NCBI GenBank assembly: GCA_028641055.1
Contig: CM054062.1
Span: 277,505,232-277,569,231, forward strand
Direction of reading: 5' to 3'
DNA length: 64,000 nt
DNA from: Alopecurus myosuroides
Lineage: Eukaryota; Streptophyta; Magnoliopsida; Poales; Poaceae
A program made the translations under genes and the position numbers. The notes beneath the pieces are model-generated. The model made no database searches. It was not told the origin of the DNA and saw only the letters and a program-made list of their open reading frames with translations. Below, piece after piece: positions 33,039 to 43,394 of this stretch (position 1 is its first letter; each line of letters starts with the position of its first letter).

Positions 33039-34180
33039 CTTAATACCAGCGAGATGCATGCTGGATAGCGGTCTCAAGATGGATTATTAGTTATAGATGT
33101 CTGCTGGATAGTGCTCTATATATGTTTGATGTACTGCCTGCATGAATAGAGCAATGAGTTTTATCTTATCATAATAGCATTATTATACCCACATGATTTT
33201 TTAATTGTCCGGCTGTAATTTGTTCACACAACATGTTTATTGTTTTATGGAGAGACACCACTAGTGAAACTATGGCCCCTGGTCCATTCTTTTACATTGA
33301 TTGCAATCTCGTTTACTTCCTTTCAATTATCCTTTTGTCTTTGTTCCATTCTACTTTTATTGGTTCCAAATACTACATACATTTAATTCCTTCGTTTACA
33401 ACAGGAAGGGAAGCTTGACAACATTATTGAAATTTGGGGACGAAGGATAGTTTGTGTCTTGTGTGCAGGTCCATGCCCGTCAACACGCAAGTGGTTTTTT
33501 GGTGCCTCGTCGATCGTCTTTGAAGTCTTACTGGATTGTTAACCTTGGTTTCTAACTGAGATAAATTTGATGCTACGCTACATCATACCTTCCACTTGGG
33601 GTCCCCCAACAGGTGCTTGTGATTCACGCCATCAACCTTGGCCCAAATTCAACTACATAAATGAATAGAGGGGGAATCATGATACAATTTAACAACATTA
33701 ACCTAACTCATGATCACCATCAAGATCACATCATGGGAGAGTGATAAATATCTAGCTACTCGTACAAGCCCTTAGTCCCCAGGGTGGACTACTCACACAT
33801 TACCATTGGGAGCAACACGATCAATGAAGCTGACTCTAGAGGTGGATTTCCTTTCCCGGCAAGGTGTCATAAGAGGACCTCCAGACCCCCGAACTAGGGT
33901 TTGAATGGCGGTGGCTCTCTATATCGAAATTCCGAAAAATAACTCCCTGTGTCGTCGAGTTTGGTCAGGAAAAATTATAGGCGGAGGGGCGTCACGAGGA
34001 GGTGGCCCCACGAGTCCGGCCCACGCTTCCCCTTGACCCACGGGTGTGGGGCCCGTGACATGGCTTGTGTGCCCCCTGCTGTCAGCTTTTGGTTTTTCTT
34101 ATCGTCTCGGGAAGTTAGAAATTCTGGATTTTTTCTGAGTAAATATATTTTTCGATTTTTTTTGCGATGTTGAGACAATA
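33039..34180. repeat. Decayed LTR-retrotransposon remnants
   Basis: Positions 33040-33600 contain phrases common in Triticeae gypsy LTR/leader DNA (gcgagatgcatgctggatagcgg, cactagtgaaac…tatggcccc, ttactggattgttaaccttgg). Positions 33600-34080 read on the minus strand like a gypsy LTR with a stretch of GC-rich cggcccac. No intact boundary, duplication or ORF was found. The assignment rests on recalled sequence style only. Confidence 0.35.
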
Positions 34181-34837
34181 AAAAAAAAGAAACTGACACT
34201 TGACAGTAAGTTATTAGGTTAGTCCATAAAATCACTATAAAATGATATTAAATCACACTAGAGATATGTAGCAATGGTATAAAAGTAGCATTAAATAATA
34301 AAAAAATTATAGATACATTTAATGTTCGTATTAGAAGGATGGTGGCCTTCAATAAGTTCACTGCCGATGTTTAGTTAAAAAAAATTGAGGGTTAGAGGTA
34401 AATTTACTTGGACCAATAAACAAAAAATTCTTGTTAGAGAAGTGATTGGTAGTTTGCTTGTCATGGACCTATTTTACTGTAGAAGGGGAAGATAGAGGTG
34501 CAAACACAAATATAGATTAGATAACCGCCTTCTACGGCTTTGTACCCATAAAAAGTTGCTTTTCCATCCAACCATTTAATCTAGCAATTACTCTTTCCAA
34601 CAGATAAATGAAATTTTACTTCTGTCCATACCCACCGTTGCATGTTAGCATGTAGACCCACATGTATTTGTCCGAGACACTTTGAGTCATAAAATTTGGT
34701 CTATGTTTGACCTTTTGTCCCTTCAATAATGATTTCAATATCAACATTAGGGCTGAATTTTCACAATATTGGTCAAACATGGTGTCTTGATGAGTTTCCA
34801 TTGATTAAGTCTGCTTTCATAAGGATTAGCGAATCAT
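34181..34837. other. AT-rich stretch, nothing recognised
   Basis: AT-rich DNA between the LTR remnants and the LINE. No coding sequence, inverted repeat or RNA gene was recognised. It ends with the LINE target sequence caccaaatacaag at 34838-34850. Confidence 0.4.
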
Positions 34838-34850
34838 CACCAAATACAAG

Positions 34851-34940
34851 GGCCGCCGCCGACGCCGCCTGCCCAAGATGAACGTCGAAAAGCTGCAGAA
34901 GATGGCCGGTGTCGTGCGCACCGGGGGCAAGGGCAGCGTG
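34851..34940 (+). pseudogene. BTF3 / NAC-beta 5' fragment fused to the LINE
   Basis: From the ATG at 34878 the sequence encodes MNVEKLQKMAGVVRTGGKGS, the highly conserved N-terminus of plant BTF3 (beta subunit of the nascent polypeptide-associated complex). Similarity stops after GKGSV, where BTF3 proteins continue with a basic RRKKK run. The 27 bases before the ATG start exactly at the target duplication and look like a 5' UTR. Only 21 codons of the gene are present, so no functional protein is expected, though the frame stays open into the LINE upstream ORF. The likeliest origin is template switching to BTF3 mRNA during target-primed reverse transcription. Confidence 0.75.
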
Positions 34941-35780
34941 CACGGCTTAATAAGAGTACAAGATGACAAGAAGATGGGTCGCGAAACGGTTTGCGAGGCG
35001 GTCTACGAGGCGAAGCGCACGGCGGTGAGGGCGAAGTGGGAGGCCGCACGGTGGCGCGCCAGTTTCAGCCAGCTCCCTCCCTCGTCGGGGGGCACACAGA
35101 GTCAGGGCCACTTGGTTTTCCGGTGGGATCGCTCGCGGGTGGTGCTTCTCGACGAGGAGGAGGTGATCGTCGATTGGATTCCGTGGCTCGAAGATGCCGC
35201 GGTCGTGGAGGGAGACGTCGTCGACCTCAACAAGTTCAGAGTGACGGTGGGTGTGCGGCTCCCGAATCCTACCGACGGTGAGTGCCCGACATCGCCATTA
35301 TCGCTCAGGTGGGACGTTGATTTTAGACCTCGTTGTGGCTCTAATCAGACTCAATCGGGGGGCCTCCTGTTGAGGATTGAGGATAAGCGCTTAGTGTTGT
35401 TAGATCGAGGGGGGATTGCGATTGATGTTCGTCAAATTGAGCCGGGGGAGGTGATTCAGCAGGGTTCGCCGGTGTTGTTCCCCTTCTTGTCGGCGGTGGT
35501 CGGAGCTAAGTGGTTCTCTCAACGGGAACATGCGAGGTTGCCGTGGTCTCCTATGCACACACGACGTCCGTTGGTTCCCAAAGAGTTGTTTGGAATGATT
35601 GAGGAGGTGGCCCCACTCAGTGGCGGCGACTCTACAGGTGCGCCTGCTGGTGGGGTACAAAACTCCAAAAAGGGTGGCGTGTTTTTCGTAATGCCTCGGG
35701 GGGCTGTTTGCAAAATGAGAGGGTATATACCCCCTCCACCCCCACCCCCCTCCTCCAGTCCGTTCAGATCGAGATTTAGC
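34941..35780 (+). CDS. LINE upstream ORF of unknown function, with an internal repeat
   Basis: An open frame continuous with the BTF3 fragment (ATG 34878) runs to 36104 and overlaps the start of ORF1. The GC-rich part to about 35750 encodes two similar segments: GHLVFRWDRSRVVLLDEEEV followed by VVEGDVVDL, and LLLRIEDKRLVLLDRGGI followed by EPGEVIQQG, which suggests a duplicated domain of about 100 residues. A proline run (YIPPPPPPPSSS) follows. I do not recognise the family. It could be a LINE ORF0 or a second captured host sequence. Translation is unproven. Confidence 0.45.
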
Positions 35781-35947
35781 CACATCTGGGTGAGAGCTCG
35801 AGCGGCCGAAAACCTAGGGTTGTCTTCGTCACCGAGAAAATCATACCCGCAATCCTCAAGACTTCTTCGCAACCTCTGTGGAAAGGCACGGCGGCAGGAG
35901 ATCACCGCTCCTTTGCAGCAGTGGCTAGATCTGGTGCTGGGCTTGCC

Positions 35948-37798
35948 ATGGCGTATCAGTACAACCGCGGCAGCGCTCGAGGGGGGTCGCTTTCCATCAA
36001 GGCCCAATTTCCCGCCGAGCAGGTCAGTTGGTGGCTCTCCAGCTGCGGCGGCGGCGGACAGAGCAAGAACGGTCCACGCCCTTGTGCGGGACCGCGTGAT
36101 CTAGAAGACTCCAATATGAGGGGGCGCGAGCAGATGCGCAGGGAAAATCGAGGAGGATTCAACAACAATCCAAGATCCAGGAGCAACGAGCCTTTCCGTG
36201 GAGGCCGCGACTTTCGGGGAGGTAACTCTAACAGCTTGGGTGCTATTGCACCGCGTGAGCATGTCTCCTCTGATTTTGGAAGAACTGGGGGTGGTAATCG
36301 TGATAGGTTATCCCATCGATCTGAGATGCGCGACGCGGATTCTGATAGCTCTGCTAATGAGCGAGCGTATCCTATCCAGGTTCAGGTGAATGCCAAGCGC
36401 ATGAATACTCCTAGCCTATCTTCTGCTGCTGCGTCTAATGCTCTTGTGCATGCGCCAGAGCACCCTGATAGGGCTAGGTTTGAGCCTCTGGAGGAAAATC
36501 GGGATGGTGAACGAGATAATGCACGCACGGTCCAATTTAGGGAGAATCAGAATCAAGTTGTGGACATTGATCTGATTTGCAGGCTATGTGGTGCAAATCA
36601 TGATGTTAATTTGGTGTTCACTGATCCCAGGCCTTGGGAGCTCGCAACCCCCTTTGTGGGCGCAGTTGTACCAAATGGGGGTTTCTTTGTCATTCCAGAA
36701 ATTCGAAATCCAGTACCCACAAAAGAAATTCACCAGGTTGTGGTTGAAATTCTGCAGGGGGATGTGTCTTCTAGACAGATTGAAGAAGAATTCACTCAAT
36801 GGGCAGGCAACAGGTGTAATTGGAGATGGTATGCGAAGCAGATGTCTGCGAAGAAGTTTCTAATGCGTTTCCCAAGTTCCAGAGACATTGATGCTTTGAT
36901 ACATTTTGGGAAAATCAACATGAGAACACTTCCTTCTGTTGTGTTACAGGTTGATTATTGGTTCCCAGGATATGGGGTTGTTGCTGAACTTGATATTGCT
37001 TGGTTTCAGGTCAGGGGCATACCTCTAGAAAATAGAAACTGTCCAACTGCTTCCTATGCAGGTAGTCTCGTGGGCAGAACTCTATCTGTTGATAGACATA
37101 GTATGAATAATGTGGATTATGTAAGAATCCTCATTGGCAATCTTGATGTTTCTTTGGTTCCCCCTATTGTTCCAAATTTGAATATTGGTGGAGCCTTTTA
37201 TGATCTGGAGTTCACAAGGGAAATTGCTAGAGGGAAGGTAGACAAGGACATGACCCAGGTTGTTGTTGAACAGTCTGACCAGAATATGCCTGATGCTAGG
37301 GAGGCTGGTTTCTCACACACTCCCAAGAAGCAGAGGACTGATCAAGTTAATGCTGGCAGTGCTAGGACTGGGAATAGACCTGTTGTGCAAGGGGGATTCA
37401 TGAGAGATTCTAGGACATCATATGTGCAATCTGGTGCTGGCAAGATCTTAGAAGCTGATAAGAAAGATGCTGAATCTATGGGAAAGAGAAAAAGGAAGGC
37501 ATCTGAGTCTGAACGGGAGGAAGAGGACAGTGATGAAGAGGAGTTCCAAAGGAGAGTTGGCAGGTTGGGTTATAGTGCAGCTTTGGTTCCCTCAGTGAAT
37601 CAAGGTGGTGCTGGCCCCTCAAATAATCAATCCAGGCCACCTCCTACTGTGGATTTTTATGATCAATACCTGGAGTATCTCAAAACTTCCAGGATTACTG
37701 CAGGAGTTGTTCAAGACCCTGATGAGCCCCTAAAGTGTGAACTAACCTATGAAGAATTCCTGAAACAGTTGTTGGAAACAAATAGCGAAAAAATGTGA
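35948..37798 (+). CDS. LINE ORF1 (DUF4283-like RNA-binding protein)
   Basis: ATG 35948 gives a protein of about 616 residues. The N-terminal third is Gly/Arg/Asn rich (RGGFNNNPRSRSNEPFRGGR), as in RNA-binding proteins. A short Cys-His motif (CRLCGANHDVN) is near residue 210. A DUF4283-type region follows (about residues 270-430: FTQWAGNRCNWRWYAKQMSA, KKFLMRFPSSRDIDALIHFG, WFQVRGIPLENRNC), common in plant LINE ORF1. The C-terminal part has a basic-acidic stretch (MGKRKRKASESEREEEDSDE). It would bind LINE RNA. The frame is open throughout. Confidence 0.75.
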   Translation: MAYQYNRGSARGGSLSIKAQFPAEQVSWWLSSCGGGGQSKNGPRPCAGPRDLEDSNMRGREQMRRENRGGFNNNPRSRSNEPFRGGRDFRGGNSNSLGAIAPREHVSSDFGRTGGGNRDRLSHRSEMRDADSDSSANERAYPIQVQVNAKRMNTPSLSSAAASNALVHAPEHPDRARFEPLEENRDGERDNARTVQFRENQNQVVDIDLICRLCGANHDVNLVFTDPRPWELATPFVGAVVPNGGFFVIPEIRNPVPTKEIHQVVVEILQGDVSSRQIEEEFTQWAGNRCNWRWYAKQMSAKKFLMRFPSSRDIDALIHFGKINMRTLPSVVLQVDYWFPGYGVVAELDIAWFQVRGIPLENRNCPTASYAGSLVGRTLSVDRHSMNNVDYVRILIGNLDVSLVPPIVPNLNIGGAFYDLEFTREIARGKVDKDMTQVVVEQSDQNMPDAREAGFSHTPKKQRTDQVNAGSARTGNRPVVQGGFMRDSRTSYVQSGAGKILEADKKDAESMGKRKRKASESEREEEDSDEEEFQRRVGRLGYSAALVPSVNQGGAGPSNNQSRPPPTVDFYDQYLEYLKTSRITAGVVQDPDEPLKCELTYEEFLKQLLETNSEKM

Positions 37799-37811
37799 AT
37801 GGAGGAAGCAT

Positions 37812-38639
37812 TTGTCCAAGATTTCAGGGGATGATGTGGATCGAGTGATTGAATCTCCTTTGAGTTCAAGTCGTGAGGATAGTTTAAACAGTCTATCTAT
37901 TGAGGGAGTGGAATCTGCAGGTTCTGATGAATTTACACAGGTTCATAATTCAAGAGTTGTCATAACTGAACTGCCTGCTAGTCCTGATGTGAGAGATAAG
38001 CCACTGGACAGGGCCAAGCCCTCTGTGCTGGTTGTTCCAACGCCTGACCAACCTGCTCCTTCCAGGGGAAGTTCCAGGATCCAATATGGCACTAATGCTA
38101 ATGCCCCCATTCTGAAGAAAGCTATGGAGTACTTGGAATCCAGAGACAAAAAGGAAGGCAAAATAGTTGGTTCATCTATTAATTCCTTCTCAGTTTTGTC
38201 TGATTATTACATTGTTCATAAAGCACTTGAGATAGGTATTGATGTGTCTTCTTTGTCCTTGCAATCCATCAACATGCTTAGAGATTTAGAAATTTCTAGG
38301 AATACTTTAAGTGAGCAAAAAGAAATAGTAGTTAAGGAAGTTGTATGCAATATTGACAGTAAATGTATTCCAATTGTTGAGGAAGAGGGTTTTTGCCCCT
38401 CTGATACTCCGCTTGATCAACCTGATGGTGAGGAAAATGAAACTGTTAGTGATGGCTTTACTACTGTTATTTCCAGAAAATCTAAAAGAAATGCTAAGAA
38501 AAATTCAGGTGGAAAATCTTCATGTCAGGGGGTACCCCTCGGTGGTATTAAAATTCCATCTAGGATTAGTACTAATCACCCTTGGAGTGATGTAGTATCT
38601 GGTCCTAGAACTAGGAGTAAGTCTAGCAAAATTCAGTGA
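37812..38639 (+). CDS. LINE middle ORF, possible ORF1 C-terminus
   Basis: An open frame of about 275 codons, in a different frame from ORF1 and starting just after its stop. There is no ATG at the start, so it is either a frameshifted ORF1 tail or the N-terminal extension of ORF2. It is Ser-rich, with a basic C-terminus (SRKSKRNAKKNSGGKSS and GPRTRSKSSKIQ). Similar spacer regions precede the endonuclease in plant LINEs. No domain was recognised. Confidence 0.5.
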   Translation: MSKISGDDVDRVIESPLSSSREDSLNSLSIEGVESAGSDEFTQVHNSRVVITELPASPDVRDKPLDRAKPSVLVVPTPDQPAPSRGSSRIQYGTNANAPILKKAMEYLESRDKKEGKIVGSSINSFSVLSDYYIVHKALEIGIDVSSLSLQSINMLRDLEISRNTLSEQKEIVVKEVVCNIDSKCIPIVEEEGFCPSDTPLDQPDGEENETVSDGFTTVISRKSKRNAKKNSGGKSSCQGVPLGGIKIPSRISTNHPWSDVVSGPRTRSKSSKIQ

Positions 38640-41600
38640 TTGGGGCTTTCCTAAATAGTAGAGGGGTGGGGAAGAAAGGTTTTTCCATTTCTCTTAGAAA
38701 TTTGATTAGGGAGCATAAGTTGGAATTTATTGGAATACAAGAAACTATGAAGAAAAAGATTGATTGCTCCCTTTGGAGGAAATTTGATCCTGACAACTCT
38801 TTTACTTGGAATTGGTCCCCCTCCGTGGGAAGGTCTGGTGGTCTCTTGTGTGGCATTAAATCCTCTAGATTTAATGTTGTCTCTTCTGAAGTTGGAAGGT
38901 ATCATGTGTTAACAAATGTGTTTGATAGGAAAATCAATATGAACTTATGCCTTGTAGTGGTTCATGGTGATGCCTAGGATGAGTTTAAGGACTCCTTTTT
39001 AGATGAACTTACAGTAATATGCCCTAGGTTGTATTTGCCTACAATCATTGGTGGTGACTTTAACATTCTAAGGTTTGCAAATGAGAAAAACAAGGATGTT
39101 GGGATATCTAGATTTTCAGCTAGGTTCAATCAGATTATTGCCTCTTTTTGTTTAAGGGAGGTAGACATGTCAGGTGGTCAGTACACTTGGACTAATGGGC
39201 AGGAGACTCCTACTCTGGAAAAATTAGATAGGGTCCTCATGAATAATGCTTGGGAAACTTGCTTTCCTTTGACCCAGGTGAAAAAGATTCCTAGGATTAT
39301 GTCTGATCATAATCCTCTTATGTTAGATACTAGGGAAGTTATGGAAAATAGATTCAAGGAGTTTAGATTTGATAAAAAAAATGGATTAATCATCCTAAGT
39401 TCCAGAGCAAGGGTGGCTGCTGCTTGGGATTCCTCTGTGGATGTCACTGACAGCATTGGTATTGTTCAAGCAAAGCTTAAAAATGTTAAGAAGAGCTTAA
39501 AAGGTTGGGGTGCAAATGTTAGGGGAGATAGTATTCAAAGAAAGGAACATTTAACTGGTGAGCTGGAAATTCTAGAACAACTTGAGGAGGATGGTATGCT
39601 CACTGGGGATCATTATGTGAGAAAAAGTTGGATTCAGAAAGAATTGCTCCATATTCTTGAAGAGGAGGAAAAGTACTGGTTTGGTAGAGCTAGTGAGAAC
39701 TGGCTGCTTCAAGGGGATCTTAATACTGCTTATTTCCATAGAATTGCTAATGGTATAAGAAGGAAAACGACTATGTATTCTCTATCACATACTGGGGGAG
39801 TGGTGCAGGGGACTACTTCCCTCTTAGACCATGCATCTGAGTACTATAAGACCCTGTTTGGTCATGGGCCCAATTGTGAGATTATGCCAGATGATAATGT
39901 GTGGAGGGAGGATGAGAAACTCTCTGCCAGTGACTTGGCTGCATTGGATGTTCCTTTTGAGGAGAATGAGGTTAAGTGTGCTATTGATCAAATGGTATGC
40001 AACAAAGCACCAGGGCCTGATGGGATTCCTGTTGAGTTCTATCAGGCATGCTGGCTGTTGGTTAAGCTAGACATTATGAAACTGTTCTATGATTGGTTTG
40101 ATGGGAGATTGCCTCTATTCGGGTTGAATTTTGGGATGGTTATCTTGTTACAAAAATCTCCTGATGCAGAAACAATCCAGAAATACAGACCTATTTGCTT
40201 GTTACAGGTGTTGTATAAAATTTTGACAAAATAGTGACTTGTAGATTAGAACCTTATATGTCCATTAATTTCACCCCGTCAAAATGCTTTCATCAAGGGC
40301 AGAAACATTATGGATGGAGTGGTTTCCTTACATGAAATAATACATGAGGCTAGGAAAAAGAAACAACAGGGCCTGGTACTTAAGTTGGATTTTGAAAGGG
40401 CTTATGATAAGGTAGATTGGAGTTTTTTGTTAAGAACAATTACTCAGAAAGGATTTAATGAAAGATGGAGGAATATCATTCAGAGCATTGTTCAGCATGG
40501 GAATCTTTGTGTTAAAATCAATAATATGAGAGGAAAATATTTTGCTAGCCACAGAGGGGTGAGAGAGGGGGACCCTTTATCACCTTTCCTTTTTAACCTA
40601 GCTGCTGAGAACTTATCTAAGATGATTTTACAGGCTCAACAGACAGGATTGATAGTTGGTCTGGTACCTCATTTGATTTCCAATGGGGTGGATATTTTGC
40701 AATATGTTGATGATACCATTTTGCTTATTCAAGATGTGATGGAGCAGGCAACACACCTGAAACTTATCTTATTTATGTTTGAGGCTATGTCAGGTCTGAA
40801 AAATCAACTTTGAGAAAAGTGAGGTGATGATGGTACTAAAGGATGACATTAAGTGTTTGCAGTATGCTGAGATGTTTGGGTGTCAGTTAGGAGATTGGCC
40901 CATTAAATACCTGGGAGTCCCTCTGAGTGGCTCTAGGCTTCATGTGGATGAGTTAGTTGGGGTTTCTGACAAATTAAAGAAGAAACTGGATGGTTGGGTG
41001 GGAAACAATTCCTCCTTGAGGGGAAGAGTGACTCTTATACAGTCTTCCCTGGGGGGACTGCTATATACATCATGTCTATGTATCTGTTACCTTTATCCAA
41101 CTTAGAGGCTATGACTAAGATCATTAGGAGGTTTTTTTTGGCAAGGGACCGGTGATAAAAGAAAATACTATATGGTTAAATGGCAAGCAATCTGTAGGCC
41201 AAGGAAAAAAGGGGGCTTAGGGATTAAAAATCTTAAGATTCAGAATATTTGCTTGCTGTGTAAATGGTGGTGGAGACTGGAAAAAGATGAGGGTTTATGG
41301 CAACTACTGGTGAGAAATAAATATAAAATTGCTCAAGGTATTTGGTTTATTAAACCCAGGCAAAATGATTCCCCTGTGTGGAAGGATTTGCTGAAGGTTA
41401 GAAAGTTTTATTTGATGGGCAGGAAGATGTGTGTTCAGAGTGGAAATGAAACTAGTTTTTGGTTTGATGCTTGGTTAGGTGACTCCCCTCTGTGTGATAC
41501 TTTTCCTGGGCTTTTTGAGATATGCAATGTCCAAAATTGTTCCGTCAAGGATATGCATGCTTCAAGATGGGCCTTCTCCTTTAGAAGATGGCTTTCTCCT

Positions 41601-42338
41601 GAATTGCAACATCAAATGAATAAGATGAGAAGTGCACTTAGTACTGTGGCTCTGGGTACTGGGAGAGACATACCAAAGTGGAAATTTACTAAAAAATGGA
41701 GTGTTCTCAGTCAAATCTCTTTATAATAAACTCTCTTCTGCTTGACCTCATAGATCCTAAGACATCTTTGGAAAGCTATATTTCCTCTTAAAATCAAAAT
41801 TTGGTTGTGGTTGATTTGGCATAATGCAATGGCAACTAAAGATAATATGATTAAAAGAAATTGGTTGGGTAGCCCTGTTTGTAGATTCTGCCACAATTAT
41901 GAATCGATTGTGCACTTGTTTTTTGAATGCCCAGCGGCTAGTTTTGTTTGGAGTTCGCTCTATAATGCCATTGGGGCTAGGGCTAGACATGTTGGTTTTT
42001 CCCATTACTTTTGGTGGATCTCGAGTTTTTTCCTTGGCAATACTAATTTGCATGTGGTTGGGATTGCGGCTTTGTGCTGGGCATTTTGGAAGTTGCGTAA
42101 CCGCGCATGTTTTCAAGGAAAACTAATATCGTCTCCTGTTGAGATGGTTTGTTATATGAATGTGTTTCTTCGTTATTGGGCAGGACTACAGAATGAAGCT
42201 GACAAGAAGGTGTTGACTGATGGGGCTGATCGTATTGAAGAAGTTGCTGTCAGAGGCTATGCAGCAACCTCGTCAAGGTCTTCGAGCAGAACAACAGTGA
42301 ACCAAATGGTTGGTGCAGATGAAGGCGAATCTGTCTGA
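38636..42338 (+). pseudogene. LINE ORF2: endonuclease, reverse transcriptase, zf-RVT (broken)
   Basis: An APE-type endonuclease is seen with IGIQET, the GGDFN motif near 39050 and SDHNPL near 39303. It is cut by a TAG at 38975. The RT region follows (NKAPGPDGIPVEFYQ, LDFERAYDKVDW, REGDPLSPFLFNLAAENL, QYVDDTILL near 40700), with breaks at 40232, about 40811, 41103 and 41725. The C-terminal zf-RVT region has CRFCHNYESIVHLFFECP near 41880 and ends at 42338. There is no RNase H domain, unlike the LINE tail at 1-735, so the two LINEs belong to different families. Stops and frameshifts disable this copy. Confidence 0.85.
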
Positions 42339-42700
42339 ATAAGTAATGCATGTGCTGCTGAGAAAGAAGAACAAAGCAAATGGACCTACAATGATTTTTG
42401 CTGGAGGCTGAGAGTGGTGTTGCAAAATGGTTTTAGTTGCAGTTATAAACAGTGACGTGTCTTTTGGTGGTTTTTAGACTCTCTATGGGTTCTTGATGGG
42501 GTGCCTCTCTACCCCCACGTTCATGTAATAAGTCGTTAAAACTTTAACCTTACGTCTGTATGGCTGCTAGTTCTTTCCTACCTCTACCTTTTGCTGGTTT
42601 ATTTCTTCTGCTCTGTAAAAGACCTTGTTCTGTTATGCATTTAATGGAACCCGGCTCCTCTTGGGGAGGCGTATGTTAAAAAAAAAACACCAAATACAAG

Positions 42701-43220
42701 ATGTGATACTCATGGTTCATTCCAGCACAGCCTGGCTCCTTCAATGCCCACCGATATGTTAGATTATCTGTTGGTTGTGTATTTTTCCTCTGTTTATCTT
42801 TTGCCAAAAGGAGGAAACCCAGCCTTTGTTTCTTCTGTATGTCTGGGTTTGTGCAACGGTGCATGTGTGCAGCGACCGGCGGCGGGGCAGGTTGATTTTC
42901 TGTTGGTGGGCGCCCGTAGAGTCGGAGGATACCGGTGTGCTACGGGCAAATCTTGTGGGCTTCGCTGCTGCGGACCGGAACGGAGATAGGCGGCCGTTGG
43001 ATGCTCGAGGGGTCATGTCATCAGCACAACGCGATGGCCGGCCGGGTGGAGCCGCCGTCTGCTGAGACCTTGGCCCCAAATTATAGCTCGCCGGTCAAGA
43101 TCACGTGCTCTGCTCTCAGCTTGTTCTAGGTGCTAGTAGACCAAAATGGTTTTCAAATTCATTAACTTCCATATCTTGCACGATGAAAGCACTCCAAATA
43201 TAACTTCCATATCTTGCGCA
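42701..43220. other. Unrecognised stretch after the LINE
   Basis: Contains the right LINE target copy at its start, then mixed-composition DNA, GC-rich from 42870 to 43080. Short frames on both strands overlap here but none shows a known motif. No gene is called. Confidence 0.4.
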
Positions 43221-43386
43221 AAAATTGTTAATGCTATGGTGGAGGACTTGGCACGTAAGGAACGACTTGATTTTCGGCAACGGTAAGTGCACCGTCGAAT
43301 ATTCATCGATTTTCCTGCATTATTATCTAGACACCTTACAGGACTACACGAAGCAACTAGCGGATCCAGTAATTCGTGTGGTACAG
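43221..43386 (+). pseudogene. LINE ORF2 C-terminal fragment
   Basis: About 50 codons reading LWWRTWHVRNDLIFGNGKCT and FLHYYLDTLQ, the style of the region after zf-RVT in plant LINE ORF2 (W-R-W-x-x-RN). It is truncated on the right by the Harbinger-type element that starts at 43395. No tail or duplication was identified. Confidence 0.5.
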
Positions 43387-43394
43387 AGCTCTAA

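Larger units (their letters stand above)
34851..42687 (+). mobile_element. Near full-length LINE with 13-bp target duplication and a chimeric 5' end
   Basis: 7,837 bp flanked by caccaaatacaag (34838-34850 and 42688-42700) and ending in a 10-A tail. Contents: a BTF3-derived first 90 bases, an upstream ORF (to about 35750), ORF1 (35948-37798), a middle ORF (37812-38639) and ORF2 (38636-42338) with endonuclease, RT and zf-RVT regions. ORF2 has stops and frameshifts, so this copy cannot mobilise itself now. The clean duplication means that both ends of the insertion are preserved, including the unusual 5' end. Confidence 0.9.
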
